From the NCBI GenBank assembly GCA_027704905.1, contig CM051006.1, forward strand, positions 11,046,225 through 11,110,224: 64,000 nucleotides of DNA, read 5' to 3'. Below are positions 48,478 through 62,894 of this stretch, piece after piece. The DNA comes from Muraenolepis orangiensis (taxonomy: Eukaryota > Chordata > Actinopteri > Gadiformes > Muraenolepididae). Both the position numbers and the translations under genes were made by a program. The notes below the pieces were generated by a model that worked only from the letters and a program-made list of their open reading frames with translations, ran no database searches and had not been told where the DNA came from. How positions within the stretch are numbered: the stretch's first letter is position 1; each line of letters opens with the position of its first letter.

Positions 48478-49507
48478 TTTTTTCACTGTTAATTTTTATG
48501 ACCCCCTGTTGCATTGTTGTCTTTTTTTCTCTTGTGTTTTGAAACTATAAAAATTCTGGTTGGAAAAAAAAATAAAACGCATTGAATCCACACAGTAGCT
48601 GTCATTAGTTGTAATTCACTTCATCTGAATGGATAACACATGTTATGTTTCTGTGTTTTGATTCAAATCAAAACATGGGTGAGCCAACAGATTCAGATCA
48701 TCTACGGAGATGCCGTTCTTATGGGATGATTTTCTCTTCTTCGACATACGACATCAAACAGACTATTCCCATAGCATAGAAACATAATTTCAATAGCCAC
48801 TGAAAATACATACATTAGAAAGAGTAGCAAACTGATCTACCATGTTAAAGATGTCTGTGAAAAAACATACTTATTGTATAAATAATTTAAAGGGCCACTA
48901 CTTCACCACCAGAGGCCTGTACTACAAAGCAGGTTCAACATTGCAAGGATCTCTTGGTTATCTTGGTTATCTTCACTAACCCTAACAACCATTCCATTGT
49001 AGTACAATGGAATGGTTACTAAAACACTATACTCTAAAAATATTATACACAATAACAATAACAATAAAGTGATTGATGGATGATATGAACATGTGTTGAA
49101 TTGTGCAAAAAAGCACAATTCACCTTCTAAAAAAACAGGAACAACAGGAAAAAACAGGGTTTTTCCTGTTGTTCCTGTTTTGCCTGGGGGGTGGGGTGGG
49201 GTGGGGTTGGGTGTGAGTGGCCTAACCATGGCAACCCACATCTACCTGTATTAAGGAAGAACAGCTCATAAACCTGGGCTCGCCTTTACCTGTGCAGCTT
49301 CGAAGAGGACACATACACACACACACCTTCACCTCAGAGTGCAGATTATATTTCAAGGGAAGAAGACACTTTGAGCTTCTGAACACCTGGACACAATGAG
49401 CAAGTCCTCAATATAGACAGAGACTCTTCTGAACCAGGGTTGGACCAAGATGTCGAACTGGATTTGAATTTGGATTTGGATCTGGATCTGGAGTTCCATG
49501 GGATCAC
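48478..49507. other. Upstream region of the second TRPV copy
   Basis: Reverse counterpart of 34064-35083. No gene; contains the four hairpins. A run of leucine/aspartate codons just before the first ATG (near 49455-49495) is an in-frame repeat in one reading frame but has no start codon. Confidence 0.5.
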
Positions 49508-50284
49508 ATGAGGATGGACAGCATCCCACACATGGACACCATGGTGACAATCAGCAATGGGTAGGTCTGATGTTTACCTCAGCTGTTCAGCCAAAGCCCT
49601 GCCTGAAGAAGCCCTGGGTGTTGTATTAAAGTGAAACCGAGACCGGGTCTAAGTTAAGCACCAGTCCGACCTGCCAGGTGTCAGGTTTCCATAATGACGA
49701 GCCTCAGGTAAACACGTTCCCGTTGTAGAGAAGAAGATTCAAGATTCAAGATGTTTTATTGCCATTTGCAACAAGTACAATGGAATGCTTACTCCCCATT
49801 CCCTCCCGCAAGATGATTTTTTAAAACAATACTATAATAAATACTATATACAATCAAATTGAACATAAAAACAACAATATAGTGAAAGAGGATATTTACA
49901 TGTTTTGAACATCGTTGAACATGAGTATTCAAAAGGGTTAAAATCGGTTCAAATGCCGGCAGTCTACCTGAAGGCACCCTTGAGCAAGATGTCTAACCTG
50001 CTCACAAAATGTAAGATGATAATTGTCTTGTTGTCCAACACTGCAGAGACAACTATGACGTACCGGATGGGCCGGTGCTTGGGGGAGAGTTTAGCAAGGA
50101 GAAAGTTTTCGCGGCAGCCTCGAAAGGAGACCCTGGCCCTCTCAGCGGCCTGCAGGAGTATCTGCAGAACCACAACCTGACGCTGACCAGCCCAGAGTAC
50201 ATCGCAAGTTGGACAAGGTCCACCTGTCTTCAAAAGTCACTGGTGGAGTGCTGGAGCTTGGTTGTTGTCCCTAGGAACATGGGT

Positions 50285-50720
50285 GTTTTTTCTTACCATG
50301 TAGCACTCATTGAGCAGACACTTTTATCCAAAGAGACATACAGTAGTTGAGGGTGCCATGAAGGAGCAGGTAGGATGCCTACAGATAGAAGGAAACCTGA
50401 ATTGCCACGTGCTTAGCAGACATCTCAAAGTGGATGTTGATTTTTGGTAGTGATAAGTTGAAAGTAGTAAGTAGATTGTCTAAGTAGATTGTTAGGTAGA
50501 TATTGTTCTATATTGTTTGCCAACCTATTGTACTTTTACTTTATTGTACTTTTTACCTGAAGTTATTGTAGTTCTACCTGAGCACTGGTTCAGTTCTTGG
50601 AGACTTGTTAGGAATGAAATGCACGTTTGACTTCTGGTGACGAGTTGTTCTCTTACCTACCTTTGTTGAAACAAACTATTGTAAGTCGCTTTGAATATAA
50701 GTTTCTGCTAAATGACTGTA
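50285..50720 (+). mobile_element. LINE C-terminal fragment, internally deleted copy
   Basis: Plus-strand counterpart of 32495-33252. At about 50432 the sequence jumps from GTGGATGT to TTTTTGGTAG, losing the coding part (about 335 bp). The flanking TRPV exons 2 and 3 are intact in length. Confidence 0.7.
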
Positions 50721-50816
50721 ATGGAATGCAATGTAGACGGTGGACATTTTGACCAGGACTCACTTGACACCACTGGACTGTCCAGAGTGTTTGTGACTTG
50801 CTCTTGCTTTCATTTG

Positions 50817-50818
<2 letters not shown>

Positions 50819-50869
<51 letters not shown>
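50819..50869. repeat. (GT)n microsatellite, TRPV intron 2, second copy
   Basis: Uninterrupted GT run, counterpart of 32360-32410 without the interruption. Confidence 0.95.
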
Positions 50870-50870
<1 letters not shown>

Positions 50871-51567
50871 TCTTCACACCGTTGAGGATGTGATAAGCTC
50901 AGCATGTAGAATGAGTATCATTATGATGTTGCCGACCTCCAGATAAAAGCAATGGGAAAACAGCCCTCCTGAAAGCTGTTCTGAACCTGAAGGACGGAAG
51001 AAACGACACCATCCAAGTCCTCCTCGACATAGCAGAACAATGTGGAGATCTGAAGCAGTTTGTCAATGCGTCCTACAACAATAAGTACTACAACGGTAGG
51101 TGTGAATGAATAGGGTTCACCCTCGGAGAACATAGCAAGGTCAACTCAATGTTAAGGTCTCACTGATGTGTGAGAACATATCACATATAATATACTAGAG
51201 GGCCCTCAGTAGAGCTTACATACCTCACCTCAAACAGCTACACAACAGTGGAGTCAGCTGAGTTAACACTCACACACCTGCTTAATATCTTAAAAGTGTA
51301 CAGTAAGGGCTGAAAGGGATTTCATTACACAGCTTCAAACTGGGCCTGTGTTGAAATGAAGACTGTTCAGTCTGACAGCTTCAGCAACATTTCCAATGCA
51401 AAGGTTGGCTCTGGTCCAGCCAGTCTGTAGAAGACAATAGACACATAGGTATGCTATTTATGTTGGCATGTGCCTTTGGAGGGCACTTTGTTGGGTGCGT
51501 CTTATGAAGTGGCTACACTCAAAACTGGAGGTGGCCACAGGTGAACACAACCTGTGTTCCTTGATTA

Positions 51568-51667
<100 letters not shown>

Positions 51668-52489
51668 AAATTCCTTGAAAGGACCCACAGGTATGCAGCC
51701 TCACCAGCCAACCACACACAGCCCGCATATATTATGTTATCTATCCATCTATCTCAATTCAAATCTCAGAATAGGGTTCATACAGACAGTAGACGGTTCT
51801 ACTATAAGGATATACTGGGCGTCCTCATGTCAAATCACATGTCTTGCTGTGTCTTTCCCCTGCGGCGCCAGGCCAGACTGCCCTTCATGTGGCCATCGAG
51901 AGGCGGAGCTTCGACCAGGTGAAACTTCTGGTGCAGAAAGAAGCGGATGTGCAGGCCAAAGCAAGCGGAGCGTTCTTCCAACTCAAGTCCAAACGGGGAT
52001 TTTATTTCGGTGAGTGTAACCAAATATTTGTATTTCTAAAGCTGTGCTGTAGCTTTAGAAATGTTGGGTATATTTACATGACAAAAACAAATGATTGAAA
52101 CAAATGTCAATCAACACATTTTTCTGCATAAACAGACACAGTGTGTTATCACTAACCTTGTCTCTGATTGGTTCACTCTGTCCAGTTGCTCTTTTACTAA
52201 GTTAGTTGTGCAGCACTTGGACATCTCTGTATTAACATTTCTGCATTCTGGATTACTTGCAAGTCGCTTTCGATAGAAACATCAACCAAACTAGAGGGCA
52301 CTCAGTAGAGCGCATACCTCAGCCGCACCAAAAAGTCCCCTGGATCCGGATTCGGAACTGGGCCAGAATGTAATCTAACCACCAAGTTGTTTGGTTCCTT
52401 ACGGAGATTTTGGAGTTATCTTGCTGACAAACAAAAAGATGAACAGACAAACAAACCATTTAAACAAAACATTAAAAAATCATTATCTC

Positions 52490-54695
52490 CTCCAATCTTC
52501 AAGATACAATACAAGATTTGTATTTGCCATTTGTAACAAGTACATAGGAATGCTTACTCCCCATTCCCTCCCGCAGTATAAATCTCCAAAACAACACCAT
52601 AAAACGAATTTAAAATGATATATATAACAAAAATAACAATAAAAAGAAACAAAAAAAGAGCAGCAAAGTGACTTAAATGTACATGTTTTTTTTTGGTTTT
52701 GTTTTACAAAAATCTTTACAAGCATTTAAAGTGCCAGTAGTGCAGCAGTATCATGAATACAGTGCAGTACAGTGCAGTAACTGTGATGAGTTCAGAAAGT
52801 ATGTAAATGAAAGTGAAAGTGGCAGCACTCCTAGCAGTTCAGTAGGCGCACTGCCTGTGGATAAAAACTATCCTTAAACCTGGTAGTACTAGTATAGATG
52901 CTGCGCAACTGGCGACCAGACGGTAAGGGGGAGAAGAGATGGTGCCCAGGGTGGTTGCCGTCCTTTATGATGGACATGGCCTTCTTCTGACATCTGGTCC
53001 TAAAAATCTTCTCAATGCATGGAAGTGCACAACCAATGATCTCCTCTTCACGACCCTCTCGGTGGCTTTCTTGTCCCGTGCAGTGGTGTTGCCGTACCAC
53101 ACAGTGACGCCACTCGTCAGGACGCTCTCTACGGTGCCACGGTAGAAGTTCACTAGCCACCTATTCCGCTTTTTCTGAGGCACCGCAGAGCATAGAGGCG
53201 CCGGTGTGCCTTCTTCAGCATATCCTCCGTGTTGTGGGTCCACGCCAGGTCATCGGAAATCTGTAGTCCAAGGAAAAGGAAGCAGCTGGCGCTTCCACCG
53301 GTGTCCCGTCCAGGCTGATGGTGGAGTGGGTGCCCCGGTGGCTCCTGGAGTCCACGATGTGCTCCTTGGTCTTGCTTACATTCAGTGCGAGGCTGTTGTC
53401 TTCACACCATCGCATCAGCTGGACTACCTCATCTCTGTATTCCGTCTCGTCGCCCTCGCTTATCCGGCCGATGACTGTGGTGTCATCGGCAAACTTGATA
53501 ATCCGATCATTGCTGTGCGTGGCAGTACAGTCATGTGTGTACAGTGAGTACAGCCGGGGACTGAGGCCGCAGCCTTCGGGTGCTCCGGTGTTGAGAACCA
53601 GAGTGGATGAGATGTTGTTCCCAATCTTCACCACTTGAGGCCTGCCCGTCAGGAAGTCCATAATTCCAGTTACAGATGGGGGCGCCCAGACATAGGTCCC
53701 TCAGTTTCAGGACCAGCTTGGAGGGAACGATGGTGTTGAACGCCGAGCTGTAGTCAATGAACAGCAGTCTGACGTAGGTGTCCCTCCTGTCTAGGTGCTG
53801 CAGGGCCGTGTGTAGTGCCAGGGAAATGGCGTCGTCGACATACCTGTTTGGTCTGTATGCAAACTGGAGTGGGTCTAGGGACTCAGGGATGGAACAGTTT
53901 ATATGCGACATTACAAGTTTCTCCAGGCACTTCATGGCTATGGGTGTTAAAGCCACTGGACGATAGACATTGAGGCATGTTACCTTGATCTTTTTGGGTA
54001 ATGGCACAATGGTTGTCGCTTTGAAGCACGCTGGGATGACAGACTGTTTCAGTGATGCATTGTAGATGTCAGTGAACACAGGAGCCAGCTGGTCGGCAAA
54101 GGTCTTGAAGACGCGGGATGGAAGGCCGGCTGCCTTCCCTGCCTTCACCCTCCTGAAGGTTCTGCGGACCTCGGACTCCGACAGTTGTAGAACGTAGTCC
54201 TCTGGGTGGGTGTTCAAGTTGTTGGTCGGCTCATGGTCCCTTTCAAAGCGAGCGAAAAACTTGTTGAGCTCATCTGGTAGGTTAGGGTCGTTGTTGGTGA
54301 CTGCCCCTGAGCTCCCCTTGTAGTTGGAGATGACCCTCAGACCTTGCCACCATGTGTCTGGTCAGAGCCCCAGAACTGTGATTTGTGAATTTCTTTTATA
54401 ATCCAATTCACCCTTCTTGATGGCTTTTGGAGTTCATACTTGGCCTTCTTGTAGAGATCAGAGTCGCCTGTAGCGGTACTCCGTTCCTTAAGTTTGCTTT
54501 TCCTTAATGTCAGCATTTAACCATGGTTTGGGGTTCGGGAAAGAGTGAACAGACCTGGTCGGGATGCATTCCTCCACTAGCCTGTTAATGTATGCTGTGA
54601 CATGATCTGCATACACATCAAGGTCAGTGGTCTTGAATACACTCCAGACAGTGATTTCTAGCCCCCTTTCGATGGCGGAGTTAATGACTTTAAAT
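52490..54695 (-). mobile_element. L2-type LINE fragment, second copy
   Basis: Reverse-strand counterpart of 28507-30730 with the same frameshifts (RT 54217-53531, then 53661-53215, then 53160-52831). It was therefore present before the two TRPV copies separated. Confidence 0.88.
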
Positions 54696-56414
54696 GTTTC
54701 CAACAGGTGAGCTCCCTCTCTCAATGGCCGCCTGTACAAATCAATCAGAGGTGGTGTCCTTCCTCATGGAAAACCAGTACATGTGTGCCAACAGCCGGGA
54801 CCGCGACTCCCAGGGGAACACGGTGCTGCATGCCCTAGTGGTCATCGCTGACAACACCAAGGAGAACACTGACTTCATCGTCCGGATGTACGACAAGGTG
54901 CTCATCAGAGACACCAGGCTGGCCCATAAGAAAATGACTGGATCCACTGGAGGACATTGAGAACAACAAGGGCCTGACACCACTGAAGCTGGCCACCAAG
55001 CTGGGGAAGATAGGGGTACGGTTGGTTCTTCATAGAGTAAGAAGTAATGTTAGGGATAGCACTTTGAATTTAGTACTAGTACTTTAGTACTTAGATTAAG
55101 GTTAATGATAGTTAGAGCTCTTGCTTATATTAGGTTAAGAGATAGTATTATGTTAGAGATAGTGTTATGTTACAGATTATGTTATGGTTACAGATTGTGC
55201 TTAGATTAGGGTTAGAGATAGTGTTATGGTTAGCGTTAGTGTGATGGTAAGAGATAGTGTAGGGTTAGGATAAAACATAGTTTTATGGTTGGAGATTTTG
55301 TTAAAGTGATCGATTTAGGGATCGAGATAGTGTAAGAGATTGTGTTGAAGGTAGTTTAAGTCTCTGGGTTCTTCACAGACTGCCTGTATGTCGCCTACGT
55401 CATATCACATGTGACACCTCCAGCTGAAGGACGGCTCTGCCATGTTGATCAGTTCCACTAGATTGAAGCTTGTAAAGTCCTGGTCCTGGTAAGGTAACAT
55501 TAAGTCATGCTTCTTTTGCTGTTCCAGCTGTTCAGACATATGGTGCAGCGGGAGTTCACCGACGACGAGACCAGGGCGCTCTCCCGAAAATTTACCGACT
55601 GTAACTACGGGCCCATCCACTCCGCGTTCTACGACATGACCTCCATCGACACCAGCGAGCCCAACTCTGTCCTGGAGATCATAGTCTTTGGGAGTGCCAT
55701 CAAGGTATGGAGGGAAGGAGTTGAGGTGTTCTCCTGACCGTGAGAACTTGGCAGACTGGAGATGATCCATTGAATACGCTCTGTGAGATTAGTCCTCTTG
55801 TGTTATTAACAGAACAAGCTCATCTAGTGTGGTAAGTGCATTGGTTATCGAGTGGATTTATCAGTATGCTGAACTTTTGTAGGCAGTTTGTATGGTGTAC
55901 TTGTTAGATAGTGTTATGATAAGAGATAGTGTTATGGTGAGAGATAGTGTTAGGTTAGAGATAGCTAAAAAGATAGTGTCCTAGTCCTAATACATGAGGA
56001 CAAGTAGGACCATACCAGACAATACAAGTAGGTATTCTTAATGAAAACTATTCAGAAAATGTATGCATTCCTGAAAGTGTGCTGATGGCTTATTAGCTAT
56101 TGGGCAGAAATGTTTCCAGTGTTGATGCTGACTGAATTCAACCTTTGACCTCAGAACCGCCTGGAGATGCTCCAGGCGGAGCCTCTGCATAGCCTGCTGG
56201 AGAAGAAGTGGGACAAGTTTGCCTCCAAGTTGTTCCTGGTCAACTTCCTTGTCTACCTGATGTACCTTGGCATCTTCACCACTGTCGCTTTCTACAGGAA
56301 GGAAGGGAAGGTGAGACGCACACCGTGTCATGTGATTGAGAAGTGCTCTGAACCAATGTGACTCTAAATGAACGTATACATTTAGTTGTTTATCCTTTAA
56401 TTTAGGGAAAAGCA

Positions 56415-57166
56415 ATGTCCCAACTGAACAGAGAGCAGATTAACTACAGTGGTTACCTGACGGGTCACACCTACCAGGTGACACTGAGAGGGTCAAAACC
56501 ACGCAGACTGACTACTGGGGTTCCACAAGGCCTGGGTCTTGGGTCCTCTTCTCTTCTCCCTCTAGGTTCTCTATCGCTTGGTGCTGTTATCCACTTCCAT
56601 GAATTCTCCTACTACTGCTATGCCGATGACACCCAGCTGATCTTTTTGTTTCCCCCCTCTGACACACAAGTGGAAGCGTGCATTGCTGCGTGCCTGAGAG
56701 ACATCTTGGAGTGAATGTTGATGCACTAACTAAAGCTCAAAAAAACCTGGTGTGTCAGGAACAGTTCCTTTTTACCTCCAGGCTCAAGCATGGCTCCATG
56801 GTCAAGCCTTATGCCCCTGCTTGTCCATTTTGTAGAATGAACTCCCAGTGGTGATCTTCCACTGTAGGCTCAAAACCCACCTCTTCAGGAAGCATTACCC
56901 TGATCCTTCTTTTTAGCACTTGTTAGCTTTATTGTTTATTAGCTTGTGTCGATTGGCTTCACTATTTGTCGTTGCCCCTGTTTGATGTACTTATTGTGTA
57001 AAATCTAGAGAGACAACTTGTTGTACCTGAGCACTGGTTCTGCTCATGGAGGCTTGTTGGGAAGGAAAATGCACTTATTACTTCTGGTGACTAGTAGTTC
57101 TCTTGCCTACCTATGTTGTATTCACTTATTGCAAGTTGCTTTGGACAAAAGTGTCTGCCAAATTAA
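56415..57166 (+). mobile_element. LINE RT fragment with tail, second copy
   Basis: Plus-strand counterpart of 26030-26781 inside intron 7 of the second TRPV copy, including the same YADD motif and tail. Confidence 0.75.
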
Positions 57167-57676
57167 TAATATTAACATTATTAATAAATGAATAATGTGA
57201 TATCACATCACAACTGAACAGAGCACAGATTAGCTACAGGCGTCAATCGATCAGAGGTGTGCATTCTAAATGTGTGAGGAACTGTAGTGATGTTCACAGA
57301 CTGTTTGGTTTGCAGCCACCGTTCCCTGTGGAGAGAACCCTTGTGGACTGCTTCCGCTGCATCGGGGAGGTGCTCAGTGTCCTGGGAGCAGTCTTCTTCT
57401 TCATCAAAGCGGTGAGAAGGATGTTCACAGCCCAGTTTGCTGTTCAACAGGAATGCAGTTTGGGAGAAACAACCAGAAACTAACAAACTTATTCACACAA
57501 CCCACAGGTAGTGGATTTCAAGAGAAGACCTCCACGCATCAGATCCATGCACATCGATGGATTCAGTGAAATAACATTGTGAGTATCGGTTCATGAAAAC
57601 TTGCAGCAGTCAAAGAGGTGTTGAGGTAGGTTGAGATTCATGAGTCATGGTTTATGAAGAGATGTGTGTTCAAAGA

Positions 57677-59190
57677 TATCCACCATCCACCATCCACCAT
57701 CCACCATCGTGCCTGTCCCCAAACAAACCAAGGTAACATGCCTGAATGACTTCAGACCTGTGGCCCTCACCTCGATCGTTAGCAAATGCTTCGAGAGGTT
57801 GGTCAAGGACTTTATTTGCTCCGTGTTACCTACCACGCTGGACCCATGGCAATTTGCATATCGTCAAAATAGATCCACGGACGACGCAATTGCCATGGCC
57901 CTCCACACTGCCCTTTCCCACCTGGAGGGGAAGAACTGTTATGTGCGAATGCTGTTTGTGGACTACAGCTCAGCATTCAACACAATAGTTCCTGCCAAGC
58001 TCGACACCAAGCTGAGAGGTCTAGGCGTACCCCCATCCATGTGCAGCTGGATACTGAACCTCCTGTCGGACCGCCGCCAGGTGGTGAGGATGGGCAGCAC
58101 CACATCAGAGCCACTGACCCTCAACACGGGAGCCCCCCAGGGATGCGTGCTGAGCCCTCTCCTCTACTCCCTCTACACCCACGACTGCATGGCTATGCAC
58201 AGCTCCAACGTCATCGTCAAGTTTGCTGACGACACGACAGTGATGGGCCTGATCGCCGGCGACGACGAGACAGCCTACAGGGAGGAGGTCGGATCGCTGG
58301 AGCAGTGGTGCCAGGAGAACAGCCTCGCCCTCAACGTCAAGAAGACCAAGGAGCTGATCGTGGACTTCAGGAGGCAGAGGGGAGAGCACAGCCCTATCTC
58401 CATCGACGGCGTTGCAGTAGAGCGGGTCAGCAGCTTCAAGTTCCTCGGCGTGCACATCTCCGAGGACCTCACATGGTCCACGCACACCACACACGTGGTG
58501 AAAAAGGCCCAACAACGCCTGTATTTTCTCAGGCGTCTGAAGAAATTCAGCATGGGCCCCCGCATCCTGAGAACATTCTACAACGGCACCATCGAGAGTG
58601 TTCTGACAGGGTGTATCACCGCCTGGTACGGGAACTGCACGGCACTCGAGCGCAGAGCGCTTCAAAGGGTGGTGCGGACGGCCCAGTATATCGTTGGAGG
58701 TGAGCTCCCCTCCCTCCTGGACATTTACAACCAGCGGTGCGTGGCCAAGGCCAAAAGAATTATAAAAGACATTGCCCACCCCAGCCACGAACTTTACTCA
58801 CTATTACCGTCAGGCAGGCGATACCGCAGTATCAAGTGTCGTACAAATAGGCTTAGAGATAGCTTCCACAGTCAGGCCATCAGGCTGCTGAACAAGGGCG
58901 TATAACATATAACAATGTATATTTTATTACATTGATTTATATATATATATTGCTCTTTTCTGTGCTGATTTTTGCATTTTATAAATTGCATTTTTTATTT
59001 TTATTTTATATTCCTATTGTATTTTTTATTCTATTTTTTATTCTATTCTTATCTATTTTTATCTATTTTTATTTTATCTTATTTTATAACTGCTGTCTGT
59101 CGTCGGGTATTGCACACAAGAATTTCACATCACTGCTTTATACTAAACTGTAAACTGTGAAGTGACAATAAACTTGACTTGACTTGACTT
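57677..59190 (+). mobile_element. L2-type LINE, young insertion in intron 9 of the second TRPV copy
   Basis: Absent from the homologous site in the other copy (near 25527). It begins with four CCACCAT repeats, then an uninterrupted ORF to 58905 (RT blocks FRPVALTSIVSKCFERLV, FVDYSSAFNTIV, NTGAPQGCVLSPLLYSLYTH, catalytic FADDTTVMG, then LYFLRRLKKF and FHSQAIRLLN). A 3' UTR ends AGTGACAATAAACTTGACTTGACTTGACTT. Endonuclease and N-terminal half are missing (5' truncation). No clear target duplication; two bases of the original site are lost. Same transcriptional sense as the TRPV copy. Confidence 0.9.
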
Positions 59191-62139
59191 GAGAGGAGAG
59201 GCAATGTACGGATATGTAGGGTTACAGATAGTTATGATTAGGGAAACAGATAGTGTTAGGGTTACAGATAGTGTTATGGCTAAGGATACAGATATTGTTA
59301 GGGTTACAGATAATGTTATGGCTGGGACGATTGGGTTAAAGATGATATTAAGGGGTTAGTTAGGGTTAGTTAGCTTTAGGGTTGAATTGTGGTTAGAGCA
59401 TTAGGTCTGTAGATTTAGGGTTAGGGGTTAGTGGAGTGCTAAAGATAGTATTAGGGTCAGGGAGAATATCAGTCACATTCCTGTTGAAGCGATGGAACAC
59501 ACTCTTGACATCCTGAAGGCCTGTTTTGCTGGATTCTCTTGTAGCTTCCTGCAGGCCACACTTCTTCTGGCCAGCACGGCCCTGTATGCCTGTGGGAGGA
59601 GGGAATACGTGGGCCCCTTGGTGGTCTCCTTGGCCCTGGCCTGGATCAACATCCTTTACTACTCCCGGGGATCCAAATATATGGGCATGTACAATGTCAT
59701 GATACAACGGGTGAGTGGTCAGATGGGAACTTGAGTCTGGGTTGCAAATCATGAAACATCCGAGAGGTGGTAAGCACTTGGGGTTTAGGTGTGTTTACCT
59801 CACCTGAAAGAAGTACATTAGAAGTACTGATCAAATAATAAACACCCGTGACACCAAGTGTCGGACTGGGGGAACTCTTTATACAGAATACACAGAATAA
59901 ACAGAATAATAAATAGTCACAATAATGTTTAATTGATCGTGGAACTGAGAAACGCAACAGCTTCTCCTTCACGCGATGGGAAGGATCCAGTCGCTCACAA
60001 AAGGCAGTTTGAATGAATACAATGAATACGATGAATACAACACCAGCTACATATTAGAGCAGACACATCAATGCAACCAGACTTCAGACTTAATTTGTTC
60101 TTTGCAGATGATATTAAGCAACATGATTCGATTCCTACTCGTCTACGTGGTTTTCCTTTTTGGATTTTCTGCCGGTAAGGACATTCCTATCAAATTATCT
60201 CATGACATGAGAATACATCTTGTTAAATTAATTATTGTCTTATTCTCTGTATTAGCGATCGTCGCCCTCATGGACGAGAATCCACCCGATGGCATGAAAA
60301 CAAACAACAGTTCGCCAACCTACAGCAACATCCAGTCCACCACCCTGGAGCTGTTCAAGCTGACTATCGGCATGGGAGAGCTGGCATTCACGGACCACTT
60401 GGAATACATTGAGGTTTTCTACTTCCTGCTCATCGCCTACCTCGTGCTCACCTACATCCTGTTGCTTAACATGCTGATCGCCCTGATGAGTGAAACTGTG
60501 GAGAGGGTGTCCAGGGAGAGTGAGAGCATCTGGAGACTACAGGTAGGACTATCCCCCGGTCTTTCTGGATTTTACCCAGGGTGTCTTACTGTATACACCA
60601 CTGAATCCTCCTACCCCCGGAGGGTAGATGATAACACCACTAAGCAGTGTTCCTAGTGAGAGTGTTGAGGGTGTAAGAACAGCTGTGTGTTCCCACAGAG
60701 GTCTCTGACCATTCTGGACCTGGAGAGAGCTCTTCCCTGGTGTCTGAGGAGACAACTGCAGTCTGGCATTACCAAGACAATGACACTGGTCCGCGGACAA
60801 GACAGTCGTACGTTCTTCAGGTAAGTTGCTAGGGCAACGGCGTTGCATCGAACATCAGAACATTAAAACAGTTATACCTAAAATATATATTTTTGCACAT
60901 TCATGGGAAGGAGAGTGCAGAGACAGTCAATATCCATATAGACTGTATATGTGCATATATAAACAGTATATCACATATCGGAACGACCGGTGTCACTACA
61001 AGGCTAATTGCCAACATCAAGGGTTCTTAAAATAATGCAATTTCAGGACCCAAAATACTATTTGAGTGTGTGGGACCCTACTGCATACTGACCACCAGAG
61101 TTGATGCTCCGATTGGGTTACAGGGGTTGTGTGACCCACCTCCAAGCCAGTTGAGGAAACCGGTCTCCATGGTTAGTTTGGTACTGGATGAGCCAACCCA
61201 ACATTGTTTTTTTGGTAAAGAACAGTTTTTTTATTTAAATTGTTTTAAGGGTGGAGGAGGTGAACTGGCAAAAATGGTGGTCGAATCTCGCCATCATGAG
61301 GGAGGAAGAGGAGATCGAGGTGGAACAGGAGCCTATGTCTATCGCTGCCCAACAACCAAGTATGCTTCAACATCAAACTACATCACCCATAATACATCTG
61401 TGCTTTTAATGAAAGTACAAACTCAACTTTGGCTGTGTTGATTTTCCAGGAAATTTATGGAACATCCGTCCACATCTCGCCAGGCTTCGAGGTCGAAGAA
61501 CATCTGGCCCTCATACTGTCATCTGACCTCCTCTCTCCTCTCATTAAACATCTGACCTCCTCTCTCCTTAAACATCTTACCTCCTCACACATCTCTCCTT
61601 ATCTTAAAAATCTCACAACCTGCCCTTAATGTGACCCCCCTTTCCCTTCCTTGCTTAACACCTGCCCTTAGCTAAGCTCCCTCACCTTTACTTAGGACCT
61701 AATGCTCTAAGCGTAGCTTAGATAATTGTATATGATTATAAAGTTAAAAAAATAATGTAAACCATTGTGATCATGGTTGATCAAACAGTATGTTGCTATT
61801 TGTGTTTTTAGGAAAAATAACTTCTGGATGAATACTGATGGGTTATCTCCTCGTTGTTAAATGTGAAAGCATTTTCTATAACGCCAAAAAGAGCCTTTAT
61901 TTCATGAAACAAATTGTTTTCACATTATCTCTTTGTGACTCACGGTATTGTATTTGTGTTGTTTGTTCTGGATAATGTTACTGGGGGTTTTTTTTACACT
62001 GAGTAAAGTGAATGAATATTGTCAACATTTATTTATTAAATCTGAAAACATTATCAAAGTCTAAGGCAAACATGTTTCTATCATTTTTAACTACACTTCA
62101 GAATGTCTCAGGGCTTCACAACTTGGTAGGCAGATAGAG

Positions 62140-62468
62140 TGTTACGCCCCAACGAGACCGACGAGCCAAATGTGCCAAAGAACCCAGAAGTACAGAGACA
62201 CGGACACTCAAAACAATGGAAAAAATGTCTTTACTGAAAATAGCTCCAACGTCAAAAACACAAACTAGGCAGGGTTGGACTGGTTACTTGGCGTGGTCGG
62301 AGCTGGAACACGCAGTCTCTCGTGACAGTGGTTCTCAATAACCAAGCGCCCAACGTCGGTCCTCGGCAGCCTAAAGAAGGGTAGATCCCAGGTGTTCATT
62401 AGCCTCAGTAGGCCTGATTATGATGGGCAACACCTGGGATCGATTAGAGCGTGGGGGGGGGCACAACA
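62140..62468 (-). mobile_element. Gypsy-3 3' LTR, second contig
   Basis: Reverse complement of 22241-22569, the same 329 bp length and the same neighbours (pol tail at 62469-62590). Both arms therefore inherited a single insertion. Confidence 0.8.
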
Positions 62469-62861
62469 GTATCCCCCCCCCTGAGGGGAGGCACCGGACG
62501 ACCGCCCCAGAGCGTCCAGCAGGGCTTCGGTCCTCCGGACCTCCCAATCCACTAGGTACTGGAAACCCTGCCCCCAGCGGTGGACGGTAGCAGCTCGCCT
62601 GCACTACCACTTCCTCACTCACTAAATCTGACACTGCAGTAAAGGGGGGGGGGGGGGGGGGGTAAAGATTATCACATCATACAGCATTATGTCTGAGACT
62701 TTTTGGTTTAACCACATATAACTTAACCTTATGTGTTTCTTAAAGTGTGCAAACACACTTTTCCACCGAATGTTTTCATGCACGCTAGCTAGAGAGCCAA
62801 GAGCGTCGCCATAGCTCTTGGGTCGTCAGGTAAAGGTTTATGAACCACTTATACACCATTA

Positions 62862-62894
<33 letters not shown>

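Noticed and set aside
46803..48550. Long ORFs of 377-579 codons on both strands around 47-48.5 kb
   Set aside because: They run through the 1000 N gap, so most codons are undefined. Only the 5' part of the plus-strand frame (LINE fragment to 47477) is real sequence.
58105..58788. 227-codon minus-strand ORF
   Set aside because: Antisense shadow of the intact LINE RT at 57664-58905.
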